A DNA stretch of 64,000 nucleotides. Source: Dastarcus helophoroides (Eukaryota > Arthropoda > Insecta > Coleoptera > Bothrideridae). Each line of letters starts with the position of its first letter. Positions within the stretch are counted from its first letter, which is position 1. The position numbers were made by a program, and so were the translations under genes. The notes below the pieces were generated by a model. That model did no database searches and was not told where the DNA came from. It saw only the letters and a program-made list of their open reading frames with translations. The DNA lies in NCBI GenBank assembly GCA_028583605.1, contig CM053329.1, positions 9,114,001 through 9,178,000 on the forward strand. The letters are read 5' to 3'. This document shows, piece by piece, positions 1 to 11,295 of this stretch.

Positions 1-720
1 GGTATATTCTGTTGTACACAAATCTGTCGAGCTTCTTGTGGCAGATGTTTAGCAGTGCATTACAACGGGTCGTCCTTGGGTTTCCCTGGTTTAAGGGTTG
101 CAATAGTTCTCGTTACCTCAAATTGGTGAGGGACTCTTCCCCTTTGTCTTTGTAACATTTTGTTGCAAAGTTGTAATAGCCATTATCGTGCTCTCTGTCC
201 TACGTGTTTTATAAGCTCTGGAAATATGCCATCTATTCCGGCGGGCTTTTGTTTTTGAGAGATTTGATTACTATATCTAGTTCCCCCTTTGTCGAAGGTA
301 GGGATAGGCTGGAGTCTTTTATTTCTTCTTGTTTGTTATCTGTGTGTTGTTTCTTTATTTCTTTTTCAAAGACAGCATCAGTTTGTATTCTTCCTGCACG
401 TTTCTTTATATATGGCGCTACTTGAGTGAGTGGTATTTTGGTTTTCCGGTTCAGAGTGTACCTTTCAGCTTTTTAGGAGTGACCATGCTTTCCAACTTTT
501 CCGTTGTTTTGGACCATCTTTCTCTGCGTGTTTCGTTAATGGATTGAAGGATCCTGTCTCCCAGGGCTGGGTTGCCCATTCTTTGGTATTCCCAGCAGCT
601 ATTCGGTCTCCTTCTTCTAGCAGGGGATGTATTCTTTCCGGAAGCCTCGGGAAATGTGACGTTTCGATGCTGCAATTATCATCTCGACAAAAAAGATAGA
701 TCATACGCTTAATCAACATA
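1..720 (-). mobile_element. Non-LTR retrotransposon RT relic, runs off left edge
   Basis: Read on the minus strand, this encodes broken pieces of a LINE polymerase. Around 451-719 lies a pre-RT region. Around 215-300 is the early RT block with the motif PAGIDGIFPELIKH, and at 1-130 is a segment resembling the IxLIKPGKPxDDP region. Stops and frame changes separate the pieces. The catalytic YxDD block would lie left of position 1 and is not visible. The PAGIDGIFPELIK form suits Jockey/CR1-type elements, but the clade is uncertain. The plus-strand open frames here are antisense shadows. Confidence 0.7.
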
Positions 721-878
721 AATATCAGATTAATCTCTTTCGCGTGAAATCCTTTGTGACCAAGCTAGGAGCTCTGAGCATTGGGAAAATATCGTGCACT
801 AAAAAAAAACTTAGAACTTAAAAAAAGCAGGTTTAAGCTGCAAATTTCGAAGTTTAAATCGAACTGACAGAAAAATGT

Positions 879-1291
879 TCTAATGCACAGACCAATAGGT
901 TTGAACATTTATTAGATTCAAAGTTTAGAAACCAAATACCGGTTTCGATCTTGTTAGATCTCGTCAGTTTGGTACATCCAACTCGAATGCTGACAAATGT
1001 TCCGACAAGTCCGACAAGTCGGAACATTTGTTAGCATTCGAGTTGTATATACCAAACTGACGAGATCTAACAAGATCGAAACCGATATTTGGTTTCTAAA
1101 CTTCGAATTTAATAAATGTTCAAACCTATTGGTCTGTGCATTAGAATCCTTGTCTTCTGGAACTTTCCTAGAGAGCAACCGCTTCGCTAGGTGGCAGTGT
1201 TTCAACTGTTGGTAGTTCAGCTACCTATGATTTACTATACACGCCTGGAGGGCTGCATGAATTTGTAGTCTAGGTTGCATTCTACTTGCAT
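879..1291. repeat. Family A repeat, copy 1: 267-bp palindrome plus 146-bp tail
   Basis: Positions 879-1145 form a near-perfect inverted repeat whose ends read tctaatgcac and gtgcattaga. The centre is near 1012, where gttccgac and gtcggaac face each other across a short spacer. The arms contain gatcttgttagatctcgtcag. Positions 1146-1291 are the reverse complement of 28205-28350, so the tail belongs to the same repeat. Other copies lie at 27984-28440 and 61655-61795. No coding capacity is seen. It looks like a non-autonomous fold-back element or a rearranged satellite. Confidence 0.8.
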
Positions 1292-2440
1292 ATGACAGAA
1301 AAATGTACAAAATTTGTTCGATGTTTTGAGAAAACATCTTAAATTCAGCAAATAACTTTAAAATGTCTAGAGTTTAAAAATCAAATTTTAATTCATGGAA
1401 AATTTCGAGTTTAAAAAAAGTCGAAATTTCGAAATTTTTCGAAAAATAAGTAACAAAACAATTTAAGTCTAAAGTCAGTTAGAATAACTGGAAATAAACA
1501 AATCTGGAACCATAAGACAAAAGGATATAATTTGAAAAATTTAAAATATAATTTATAAGAAAAATTCCAAATTTTGATAATAAGGTTAACTTTTTTCAGA
1601 ATAGATTATCAAGATTTAGGGAATTTGGAAACGACATTTTTAATCAATAGTCTAAATTTGCCAAATATATCATAATTTAATACCGAAAATTATGTTTTCG
1701 GAAAATCAAGTTTTTTCAATCGAAAAAATGAATACATTAAAGTTGGAATTATGAAAGAAATATAAAATTTTGAAAAAAAAGGTTTAAAATTTTCACACTG
1801 GAATTTTTTAGAACTTATGTTCTAATTCTAGTCTCGTAATTTGCTTATGCAAATTACGAGACTAGAATCATAACTTGAGAAAAAATTCAAAACTGAAAAA
1901 AGATCAAAACTGAAACTGAGAATTTTAGTAAAATACTCCGAAAAGTGCCAAAAAGATAAAATTCTTATTTATTAGCAACAAATGTCCCCGAATTTGGAGG
2001 TAACAGTTACGATTTTAAAAAACCAATCAAAATAACTAGTTAAAATCCAAATTAAATTTTGAGCTTAAAAATCTAAATTTCCAAAAAAACTTGCCTTTTT
2101 ACATTTTACGTCTAAATTGATATTTAAAAAAATTAAAATCTCTACAAACAATAAAATTTCAAAATTTTCAGTTTAAAACGAAATATAAAATTAGAAAAGA
2201 AAATAAGAAGTAAAAGTGTCAATTTTTAAAGGAAATTTAAAGTTCACTACACTAAAGTTCACTAGCTTCGAATTTTTCTAGAAGTGATTGTATGTGGTAT
2301 GACCTTTTCAAATTGAGCTGAAGAGATGATCCTAATATAATCTTAATAATCTTAATATATCTTAATAATTTAAATATTCTGCTGCTGCTCCTTGCTAGAT
2401 ACACATTTTGGCAGCACTTATATGGAATTTTTAAAAGTTA
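1292..2440. other. AT-rich intergenic sequence
   Basis: This stretch is low-complexity, with many runs of the type aaattt/gaaaatttc. I see no gene. The one distinct structure is the hairpin at 1825-1868, listed separately. Confidence 0.6.
1825..1868. repeat. Perfect 20-bp inverted repeat with 4-base loop
   Basis: The arm attctagtctcgtaatttgc is followed by the loop ttat and its exact reverse complement. A hairpin this perfect stands out in the otherwise decayed neighbourhood. There is no U-tract terminator or flanking gene to explain it. Confidence 0.85.
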
Positions 2441-3180
2441 GGTGGTCAAACAGTACTCTGAATTTCACGATAATGAAATTATGCCCTCTACTATGCAACT
2501 AAAACCAAGCTGTTTCCTACGGATATTTCTGCTATATTTATTTGTAATAACTGTTGAAGATGTCAAAAGTTCTTATAATGGATTGGGTTATTTATTCATA
2601 CCTACAATTCTCACAAAGTCTCGAAGGATCTCTAATTCAAAAGTATGCAAAATCGCGCGGATCGAAGTTGTAAATATGTCACCAAATGTTACTATTAATG
2701 AACCTTTGATACATTAAAATAATCCAAATCAGTGGTTTAATTCGTTAGGCGAGCCCAAGTTTCGTTGTGACGGTTCCGCTCTTGAGGTTTTCGAATGCGC
2801 TCCGACGGTCGAAAATGTAGTAAGGAAGAGGCGGGAATAACGGGAGACGATGCATCAACGTCAACTCTTACAATGCCACAATCAGGGTAGTGCATTTGCA
2901 GAAATCCCTTTGGAAAATTAAAGTTCGAATTGGAGAAAATGCCGAGTTAAATTATTGGATTATAATTGCTTCACTCTGTTGAAAGTTGAAAGCACACTAG
3001 AGACTTTCATTACGTATTTCTTTCCCTGCGTCCATGCAAACGAAAAGCGTTTAATTTTTTCCAATAGAGGGGTTCAAAATTTAACGATAAAATCGATACT
3101 ACATACGGAGGGTCATCGGAATTCAAGAAGAGTAATGAATAAATCAAGAATGGATGTGGACGTTACAATTTTGATATAAC
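2441..3180 (+). other. Unassigned higher-complexity stretch with two short open frames
   Basis: Base composition is less skewed here than on either side. Open frames of 91 codons (2442-2717, with a hydrophobic patch near its residues 28-38) and 74 codons (2955-3179) are present. I recognise no family, no flanking splice sites that join them, and no poly(A) signal. They could be decayed exons or chance frames. Confidence 0.2.
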
Positions 3181-4781
3181 ATGGGTTTAAAAAAGTCCTT
3201 CGTTTTCCTTTGGAGCTGCACATCAATGCTTTATTCGTATTATACTGTGGTCATAATCTGTCGAAAATTGTCAAGTTATTGGCATTGTTGATATTTCAAA
3301 TTTTGAGAAGTGTTGTCTTGGATGTTTTCTTTTATGTTTTGTGAGTTTTTTATCAGATAACTATGACTTCTGGAAAATGACAACCAAGCTACATGACGTC
3401 AGTAAGCCTACAAAGGCTACTGTAATAACAAAACCTTCATTCTTGTATTACGTGATTACATCCTAGCCACATCCATTACATGCAATGCCCTCGGTAGGTA
3501 TATTAAACTTAACAAATAATATCAATTAAATGTTCTCCAATAAAACAGTCGAACCGTGCTAAAAGTTGTAAATATTTACAACCAGAACCATAAACCGGTT
3601 TTGGCGTAATATCTGTAGTAGTATTGACAGCGATAGTACCATATTAATGAGGCCAAGCAAGACCGAAACCGGTCTATGGATGTATTTGTAAATAATTTCA
3701 ACTTTTATCAATTCAAGTGCTTCATTATAGAACTTCTAATTGACTTTTGGAAAATAACTCGCGTATTAATGACGCAATCGTACTTAAGTAAACGAAAAGT
3801 GACGTTGAGTAATTTCTAAATGTCATGCACATGTCAAATATTTATTTTCTCATGAGTTAAGTTTACCCTCAGTAATTTAAATTTCTCGACTTAAAAAATA
3901 TCCAACCCCTGACCGAAAATTGGGCAATTTACATCGAAAAACTGGTATGCAACTATAATATGATTGCCGGGTTGTGAAACGGCCTCGGAAAGATGCAAGT
4001 AATTGGCGTCTGGTAGGATCTAAAGAGGCTTCTAATCCAATAATCCTGCCCTAATTTATGATCCCAGCCGAACCTTAAACCTGATAAATATTGCAGAAAT
4101 GGCGTTGGTGTGTCGGAGATTCAGTTAACGACCACCTGCAGCTACGGCTAACCCGCGAAAGATATGTGTGCTTGCATATCCAATTGCTGCAGCATTTCAA
4201 TCGATAAATTATGAAAACCGACACAAATTCCTCGTAAAAATTTAAAGTGTTACGTAACTAATCAGAAAGCTTGTTCCCACCTCCGGTTCGATTTTATTAC
4301 GGATATTTGACAGGAAATAGGTTTTTTTTTCGTTTCAGTAGATAAATAATTTTTACGAGTTCTGCTATAATCTACTTTTATAGCATAACTCGCAGGTAAA
4401 TATTAAACAAGTTGATAGCATTTTCACTTCTACTTGTAGCTCTCTCGAAAAATGTTAACTTCGTCTGGATTTGAGTAGACATATTTTCACCTCCAAACAA
4501 CAACTGAAATATAACCTGATTCTCATAAAGATGAAGGTTGATCATTGAACAGTAATAATTGACGTAAAAATTTATTTGGACTTCATCCTTTCGAAATTGC
4601 TTAAGTTAAAGGTCATAGAAATTTACGCCAAGTAATTTCTCCTCTCTCGCTTTTTTTTCGTTCATCAGAAGATTTTTAGTCGTGGTATGGTTGACATTGC
4701 TCTTCTATCTTCACTAAATAGTTTTTTTGCCACTTTCACTTCAAAAGAACGTAACTTCTGTTGTGATTAAAATGATTGGAG
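3181..4781. other. Intergenic sequence, mostly unique
   Basis: Apart from the small inverted-repeat element at 3561-3706, I see no gene, RNA or recognisable transposon. The composition is more mixed than the T-rich block to the right. Confidence 0.5.
3561..3706. repeat. Small inverted-repeat (MITE-like) element
   Basis: The left end (aaaagttgta... ccata-aaccggttt) is matched by an imperfect inverted copy at the right end (...aaaccggtctatgga... aactttt). The arms are about 45 bp in a 146-bp unit, with no coding capacity. A target duplication is not evident. Confidence 0.55.
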
Positions 4782-4870
4782 CAGGGGTCGGCAAACTTTT
4801 AAGTCAAAAGAGCCAACTGCAATAAGAAAATTGGTTTCGTGAATTTGAAAGAGCCACAAATTTTTCTAAT
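4782..4870 (+). mobile_element. Possible hAT-type element end
   Basis: The sequence caggggtcggcaaacttttaa followed by aagagcca resembles the terminal repeat of many animal hAT elements, which start CAGGGGTCGGCAAACT. The matching opposite end was not found downstream, so this is probably a truncated end. Confidence 0.35.
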
Positions 4871-5639
4871 TTTACATTTTATTTTTAAAATCAGAAACAT
4901 CAGACAAAATATGGGACAGAAAGAGACCATTTTGACTCATGTAGTCAAACGAAAACATATTCAGCCCAAAAGATCTTTTATTTCTCAAAATTTAGAGCTT
5001 TATTTCAAAATCTGATTTTTTCTCGCAAATTCGACTTTATTTAACTCTTCTCTGTATTCGTCTTTGCTTAACTATGTATTTTACTCCTAAAAATAGGTTT
5101 GTTTCCCTAAGTCTTCCTTTCTTCTCAAAGTTGACAATGTGTAAAAATGTTTACTTTTTTCTAATTTGACTGACTAAAAGATTCGACTTATTTCTCAAAA
5201 AGTCATCTTTTGTCGATTTCTTAATTTAAAAAAAATAAAAATCTTTAGTAATTTGGAGACTTTAAATAAAAGAGTTTTTGAAGATTTCGACCTTTTCCTC
5301 AAAGTTTTCTTTTTCGAAATTTAAATCCATTCTTAAATTTGATTTTTTCCAAATTACATTTTTTGACTTTATTCTAAATTGCTACTTTTTCTCGAAATTT
5401 CTATTCTTTTTAAATAACAATTCCTTTTCCAAATTTCACTATTTTCCCCAAACAGTGACTTCTGCTGAACATTTAAACTTTTATTATTTTCTGGAAATTT
5501 TGACCTATTTCCCAAAATTAGGTGTTTCTCGAAATTCCAACTTTTACCTGAAAATTCGATATTTTATTATGTTTCTGCAAGCTGCGATTTTATCGACGAA
5601 ATTAGCCTATTTTCAGAATGTTTGACTTTAAAAATTTGA
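4871..5639. other. T-rich low-complexity block
   Basis: The plus strand is dominated by loosely repeated phrases such as tttctcgaaattc and aaatttgactttt. The Phe/Leu/Ser-rich open frame at 5278-5625 is a by-product of this composition, not a credible protein. Confidence 0.6.
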
Positions 5640-7800
5640 TTTTGTTCTTAAAATTTGACTTTCTCTGGAGAAAAGTTCGACACTTTTTAAGTTCGAAACT
5701 AGAAGTACTTATCGGCATTTCTTTTTAGTTAGAAAATATTTTACCATTTTTTTTAAATTCGATTTTTTTCTGAAAATTTGAAACTTTTTTTATTCGTCCT
5801 GTTCTCGAAATTTCAAATTTATTCTCAAAATTTAATTTTCTGTGGAAAATTGCAAATTATATATTTTCTTCTTCTCTGAAAAACTTCGACTTCTTAAAAT
5901 TCGACAATTTTTTTTAAGCTTTAAGTTTTTTACAATTTCTCTTTGCGAGATTTTACAATTTTTCACAAAATTCAAATTTGTCTAAAAATTTCAGGTTTTT
6001 AAATTTGTTCTGGGTTTCAATCTATTATCAAAATTCGATGTTTTTTTATAAAATTTTGCTTTTTTGAGAATTTTTGACAAATTCATTTTTTTCGAAATCT
6101 TTTTTTTTTCAAAATTCGAATTTTTCCGGAAACATCAACTTTTATTTCAAACGAAATCAAATCTCAAAATTTGATTGTTTTTCTTAAAATTTGACTTTCT
6201 TTAGGAAATTTTGAAGTTAACACTTCTCGAAATTGAAAGTCTTATCGACATTCCCTTTCCTTTCGAAATTATTTTACCAATTTTCTCAAAATTCGATTTA
6301 TCTGAAACTTGGGGTTTTTTAATTCGTCTTGTTGTTGAAATTCCAAATTTATTTTCGAAATTTAATTTTCACTGGAAAATTGCAAATTTTTATCGAAATT
6401 TTTATCGACTTTTTTAAGATCGACACTTTTTTAATCTTCCAGTTTATTTTTACAATTTCTCTTTTATATAAAAATTTCAAGTTTTTAAATTTGTTTTGAG
6501 TTTTAATCTATTGTCGAAATTTGACTTCTTTTTAAAATTTTGTCCTTATTTGAGAACTTTAGACAAATTCATTTTTTTAATCTCCTAATTTTTCCCAATT
6601 TTTTTCAAAATCTCTTCCTTTTTCTGAAAATTTGGCTTTTTCTGGAAGATTTTTTTAAAGGGAAATATTCCTTGAAATTTTCTTGCAATTTTCTTTCGAA
6701 ATTATGATACAAATTTTCTCAAAATTTAAATTATTCTAAAAATTTGGATTTTTAAAATTGTCTTCTTTTTTAAATTTTAAATTTATTCCCAAAATTTAAC
6801 TTTTTCTGGAAAATTGTAAATTTGTTGCTTTTCTTAAAATTTAGACTTTTCCCTTGAAATTTTTCCTAAAATTTGAGCTTTTTCTGCTTCTCTGTAAGAC
6901 TCTGACTTTTTTAAATTTCAACTTTTTTTTCTACGCTTCCAGTGTACTCTTATAATTTCTCTGTTCGACATTTTGCAATTTTTCAAAAATTCAAAATTGT
7001 CAACAAATTTCAAGCTTTAAATTTGTTTTAGGTTTTAATTTATTGTCAAAATTCGACGTTTTTTGCTAAAATTTCCTTTTCCAAGAACTTTTGATAAATT
7101 CATTTTTTTTTTCGAAATTTCTCCCTTTTTCCCAATTAGGCAAATCATTGTTTTAATCTCTTCATTCTTCCCAATTTTTCCCAAATCTCTTCCTTTTTCG
7201 CAAAACTCAGTTTTCTTTCTGGGAAATTTTGACCTTTTTTGAAAGTTCAACACTTCTCGAAATTTTCTTGGAATTTTCTTTCGAAAGTATTTTACCAATT
7301 TTCTTAAAATTCGAATTTATCTGAAAATTTGAAGGTTTTTTTTTAATTCGTCTTGTTCTCGAAATTGATGAAAATTTAGCTTTCTCTGGAAAATTGAAAT
7401 TGTTTATGGCCATTTCGAGCTTTTCTAAATTTTTTCCGTGAAATTCTTCCTAAAATTAGACTTTTTTCTTCTTCACTGAAAAACTTCGACTTTTTTAAAG
7501 ATCGACTATTTTTTTGAGGTTCCACTTAATTTTTACAATTTCCCTTTTTAAAATTTTACTATATTCCAAAAAATTCAAATTTGTCCAAAAGTTTCAGGTT
7601 TTTAATTTGTCCTGGGTTTCAATCTATTGTCGAACTTCTACTTTTTTTTCTAAAATTGTACCTTTTATTGAAAGCTTTTGATAAATTCATATCTTTCAAA
7701 ATCTCTTTCTTTTTCTTAATTTTTGTGGAATCTCTTCTTTTTTCTCAATTTTTTCAACGTATCTTTCTTTTTCCTAATTTTTTTGAAATCTCTTTTTCTC
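5640..7800 (+). repeat. Degenerate ~0.5-kb higher-order tandem repeat, four units
   Basis: The same order of landmarks recurs four times: a closely similar gttttaatctattgtc phrase at 6012, 6498, 7030 and 7614 (spacings 486, 532 and 584), preceded each time by a variant of aaattcaaatttgtc and, further upstream, by attcgtcttgttctcgaaatt and tctggaaaattg. The units are diverged and T-rich on the plus strand. The long Lys- or Phe-rich frames inside are artefacts of the repeat. Confidence 0.65.
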
Positions 7801-8692
7801 GAAATTCGGCTTTTTCTTTCACTTTGGACTTTGATATTTGCCGTTTCTGCAAATTTAGATTTTTTTTCTTACAAAAAGTAATTCACGAAATCTCAAGAAT
7901 GTAGAAAATTTACAAATAAAAAAATAAAAATCATAAGAAAAATATTTTTTAGAAATTTCGACTCCCCAAGTTGTCTTTTTCAAGAAATTTCAAATTTAAT
8001 GTGTTTTTTAAAAAAAGTTATGCTACTGGTGTTTGTATGTGGCATATTAAGTTACAGCTCTGTTTTGAATTTTCATTTTTTCTTGCTTCTTTAATGGCAA
8101 TAGAACACCTCTAGTTGTTCATCCGAAAAAAGTATATTTTATTCTACTTCTGGCAACTACTACATATGTATACATTGTACACAGTTTTTCTTCAATATAG
8201 ATTCGAATACAATGATTAAGCAAACTATTCTATTCTCTTCGAAGCCCAAAGGAAGTTTCTGGATGCTGAAGTTCGTTTTGGTAAAAAATTACAACCATTT
8301 GCAAAAGCAGTTACCTAGAAATTGCAAATTTTTATTCGAAATTTCTAGAAAGAATCGAAATCGAAAAGTTTTAAAATGGAGGTATCATTAATTTGAACTG
8401 CGTATTTAGAAGACTAACTTAAGACAAGAAATCTCAAAAATAATTTATAAAAAAGGCAAATCAACCCATAACTCCCCTTAACAGGACGCTTCTGGTTCTC
8501 GCAACCAACGCTCTTAATAGACATTGTTTAACAACTTTATAATTCAACTGAGGGAGGAGAAAGAGAAATAAAAAGAGATGGAAGTACTTATCACCTGCAC
8601 TCCCCAAGTGCAGATAATAAACCAAACTGGCCACTAATAGGCAGCATTATTTCGCTCTTTAATTGTTTACATTTCCACAAGTTTGGTGGAAC
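7801..8692. other. Intergenic, T-rich then mixed
   Basis: T-rich low complexity continues to about 8020 and then becomes mixed sequence. No gene or recognisable element is seen. Confidence 0.5.
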
Positions 8693-8850
8693 GGACTGGT
8701 CCTTGGTTATCTTCAAAAATTGAAATAGAGAACTTGTCCCCTGAAACCAAGAAAGATTAAAAAACACCAAGAGCAACCTTTGTTGTGTTTTTTAATCTTC
8801 CTTGGTTTCAAGGGACAACTTCTGTATTTCAATTCTACATTTTCACATTT
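8693..8850. repeat. Family B fold-back repeat, copy 1
   Basis: The left arm at 8693-8769 (containing tggtccttggttatcttc and ttgtcccctgaaaccaag) is repeated inverted at 8777-8842 (aatcttccttggtttcaagg). Related copies lie at 28487-28600 and 45000-45165. No coding capacity is seen. Confidence 0.65.
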
Positions 8851-10020
8851 GAAACCAATGTGAAAATAATTGAGCCTCTATCATTTTTTGTTTCTTCAGT
8901 TCACCGATCCGCCAAAAATTGGAGAAAAATATCAAAAATGAAATAATCGAAAGAGGGTATAAAATTAAAATTCCGACAAAAACTAAAACAGTAATTGTGA
9001 AAAATAATTAAAGACACATCGACATAATTAATGCCCAATGCTAAAACAGTCGAAATGTTTAATTTCAAGCATCTTAAAAATTCGTTTGAAATTCCTCCGG
9101 AAAGGAACGATGTAGTTACAAGAATACTCAAGCGCGTATTTTGTTGAACTATTTAAGCGTTGTGTCGTCTCTAAAAAAATATCCTTCGTCGATAAACAAT
9201 GCCTGGTTTAAAAAATTTGCCTAGTATCACGTCCTTCCTCCATTGATTCACAAAACTCAAAACATTTGTAATAGTCGCCGGAAAATATCTCTTCAGTATT
9301 AGCCACGTTAAAACTTTTGCACCCATTTTTTTTCCAAAAAGGCTTCCTCTACTCAGAAACCTTAAATTTTAGGTTTTAATTTTGACTTTTAGAAAAAAAG
9401 ATAAAATTTTCAAAAAACTCGTTATTTATAAAACGAGTTCAAGATTTAAGTAGATTCCTGTTTTGCTTTTAAAGTTGAAATCATATAAAAAAGCGTAAAC
9501 TTAACAACTTTCTAAAAAGGATGAACTTTGCAAAAAAAACTTTAGCAATCGATAATAAACATATATTCTCAAATTTTCGAGTTCAAAATGTAAACTCGGA
9601 AATTTTGGAAAGCATTCAAACCAAAAATTTAAATTATTTTAATAAATTCAATTTTAAAATGAGATCTCAAGAAGTTATTTTCAAAGTTCGAAAAAAGGAT
9701 GAAAAATTTAGACCTAAGCTAGAAAAATGAAACTTTCCAAAAAATTTCGAGGATTAAGTCGAAATAGTGAAAAAATTTAGAAGATAAGTTTAAAATTAAA
9801 GCTCGAAATTTTGCGAAGAAACTTAACAAATCATCACAAATAATGTAATAAAGAAGCCTAAGGTTGAAAAAAATTCAAATATTAAGTCGAAATAGAGAAA
9901 AATTTAGAAGCTAATTTTGAAGTTTAAGCTTAGAATTTTGCGAAGAATTTCTGCGTTTCGTCATATCTAATGCATTAAAAATAATATTAAATAAAAAGTT
10001 GATGTTTAAATGTTCGATTT
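8851..10020. other. Intergenic, AT-rich
   Basis: The open frames at 8901-9131 and 9521-9730 are composition-driven and match nothing I recognise. From 9360 to 9960 the sequence is A-rich low complexity with recurring aaattttgcgaaga phrases. Confidence 0.5.
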
Positions 10021-10233
10021 AAAAGAAGGCAGTAGACTGAAGCTCAGAAGGTAGTAGACTCAAGCTTTCAGTCCGAGATAGTACCACCCCACGTATCACT
10101 AGGAGGTGATGAAATGATGTTCATCATGTTTCCGCCTCTGACACGTGAGTCGGTTCTTGTTATTCTTCTTTCCCCATTTTGTCCTTTTTTTTTCATCTAC
10201 TTTGATATTTTATTTTAATTATTAAACACAAAG

Positions 10234-11080
10234 ATGATGGATTCTCTTCGTGCTAAAAATTCCGAACGTAAACTACCCTCCCGTTCGGATGTCCGGGTGG
10301 AGGATGTACGAGACAATCCAAAATCGACGAAAAATGTTAATGTGCCACGGGCCAAGTTTCTTTTAAATAATTCATTCAAAATTCAATTCTGTAACATTCG
10401 GGGGCTAAACTCAAATCTAAACTCGTTTCATCAACACCTTCAAAATGAAAAGACCCCATGGCAGTCTCTGACAGAAATCTAAGTCTCTCCATCCATCAAT
10501 ACATGTCCATTTGCTTTGTCCTAACTATGGCTTGCACACAAAAGTTTCGACATAAGAGGGGAATTTGTGCTTTTACGCGAAGCGACCTGTCCTATCGACG
10601 AGAAGAAGCACTGGAATCTGCTGATTATCATGTGATTTGGCTGAAAATATGCTCTAAAAGCGAAAGTAATATTTGTTCGTTCGCTTTATCTGTCTCCAAA
10701 CGATCCCTTCACACAAACATCTCTTATTTTATCTCTCCGTAACCTTTGACGACCTTCAGACGAATTATCCAAACGCTGTGGTTGTCTTTCTCGGTGACTT
10801 CAACGTACACAACATCCCCTGGTTAAGGTTTTCTTTCGGTACTGACGACGCGGGAAGGGTGGTAGAGGCTTTCGCTGTCATTTGTATACTATCGCAATTA
10901 GTTGAGGAACCCACAAGAATTCCTGATGTAGATACCCATCAACCTAATCTACTCGACCTTTTCCTTACAAATTCTTCAAATTCGTATAAAATCCGTGTGA
11001 CATCACCGCTTGGAAATTCCGATCACAAGCTTGTAGCAGCCTCTCGCTCGCTTCATATACCACCTCGTTCTCAGACATAG
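10234..11080 (+). pseudogene. Endonuclease domain of Jockey-like LINE, frameshifted
   Basis: Three overlapping frames carry one domain. At 10234-10482 is the start, with FKIQFCNIRGLNSN, the typical first strand of the APE-like nuclease. At 10458-10742 is the middle, with FRHKRGICAF. At 10673-11080 is the end, with the catalytic motif GDFNVH and the final SDHK. In this family the nuclease nicks target DNA to prime reverse transcription. At least two frameshifts break it here, so it is not functional. Confidence 0.85.
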
Positions 11081-11295
11081 ACAGCCCCGTAAGGTTTGGC
11101 ACTTTAACTCTGCTAACTGGAAAGAATTAAAAGACTTCTTTGCATTTTTCCCACAGCAAAAAGTCTGCTTTAACTCAGGAAACCCTTCCTTAGTCGCCAA
11201 ATCCATCACTTAAACTCTCCTGATTATTATGGAATGCTCAATTTTTCACTTCCACAAGAAGTCTGCATCTAGTAAATCTTGGTTCAGCAAAAAAT

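Noticed and set aside
5278..5625. 115-codon Phe-rich open frame
   Set aside because: Composition artefact of the T-rich repeat block. It has no domain and no splice or promoter support.
7035..7413. Lys-rich minus-strand frames
   Set aside because: Antisense reading of the same T-rich higher-order repeat.
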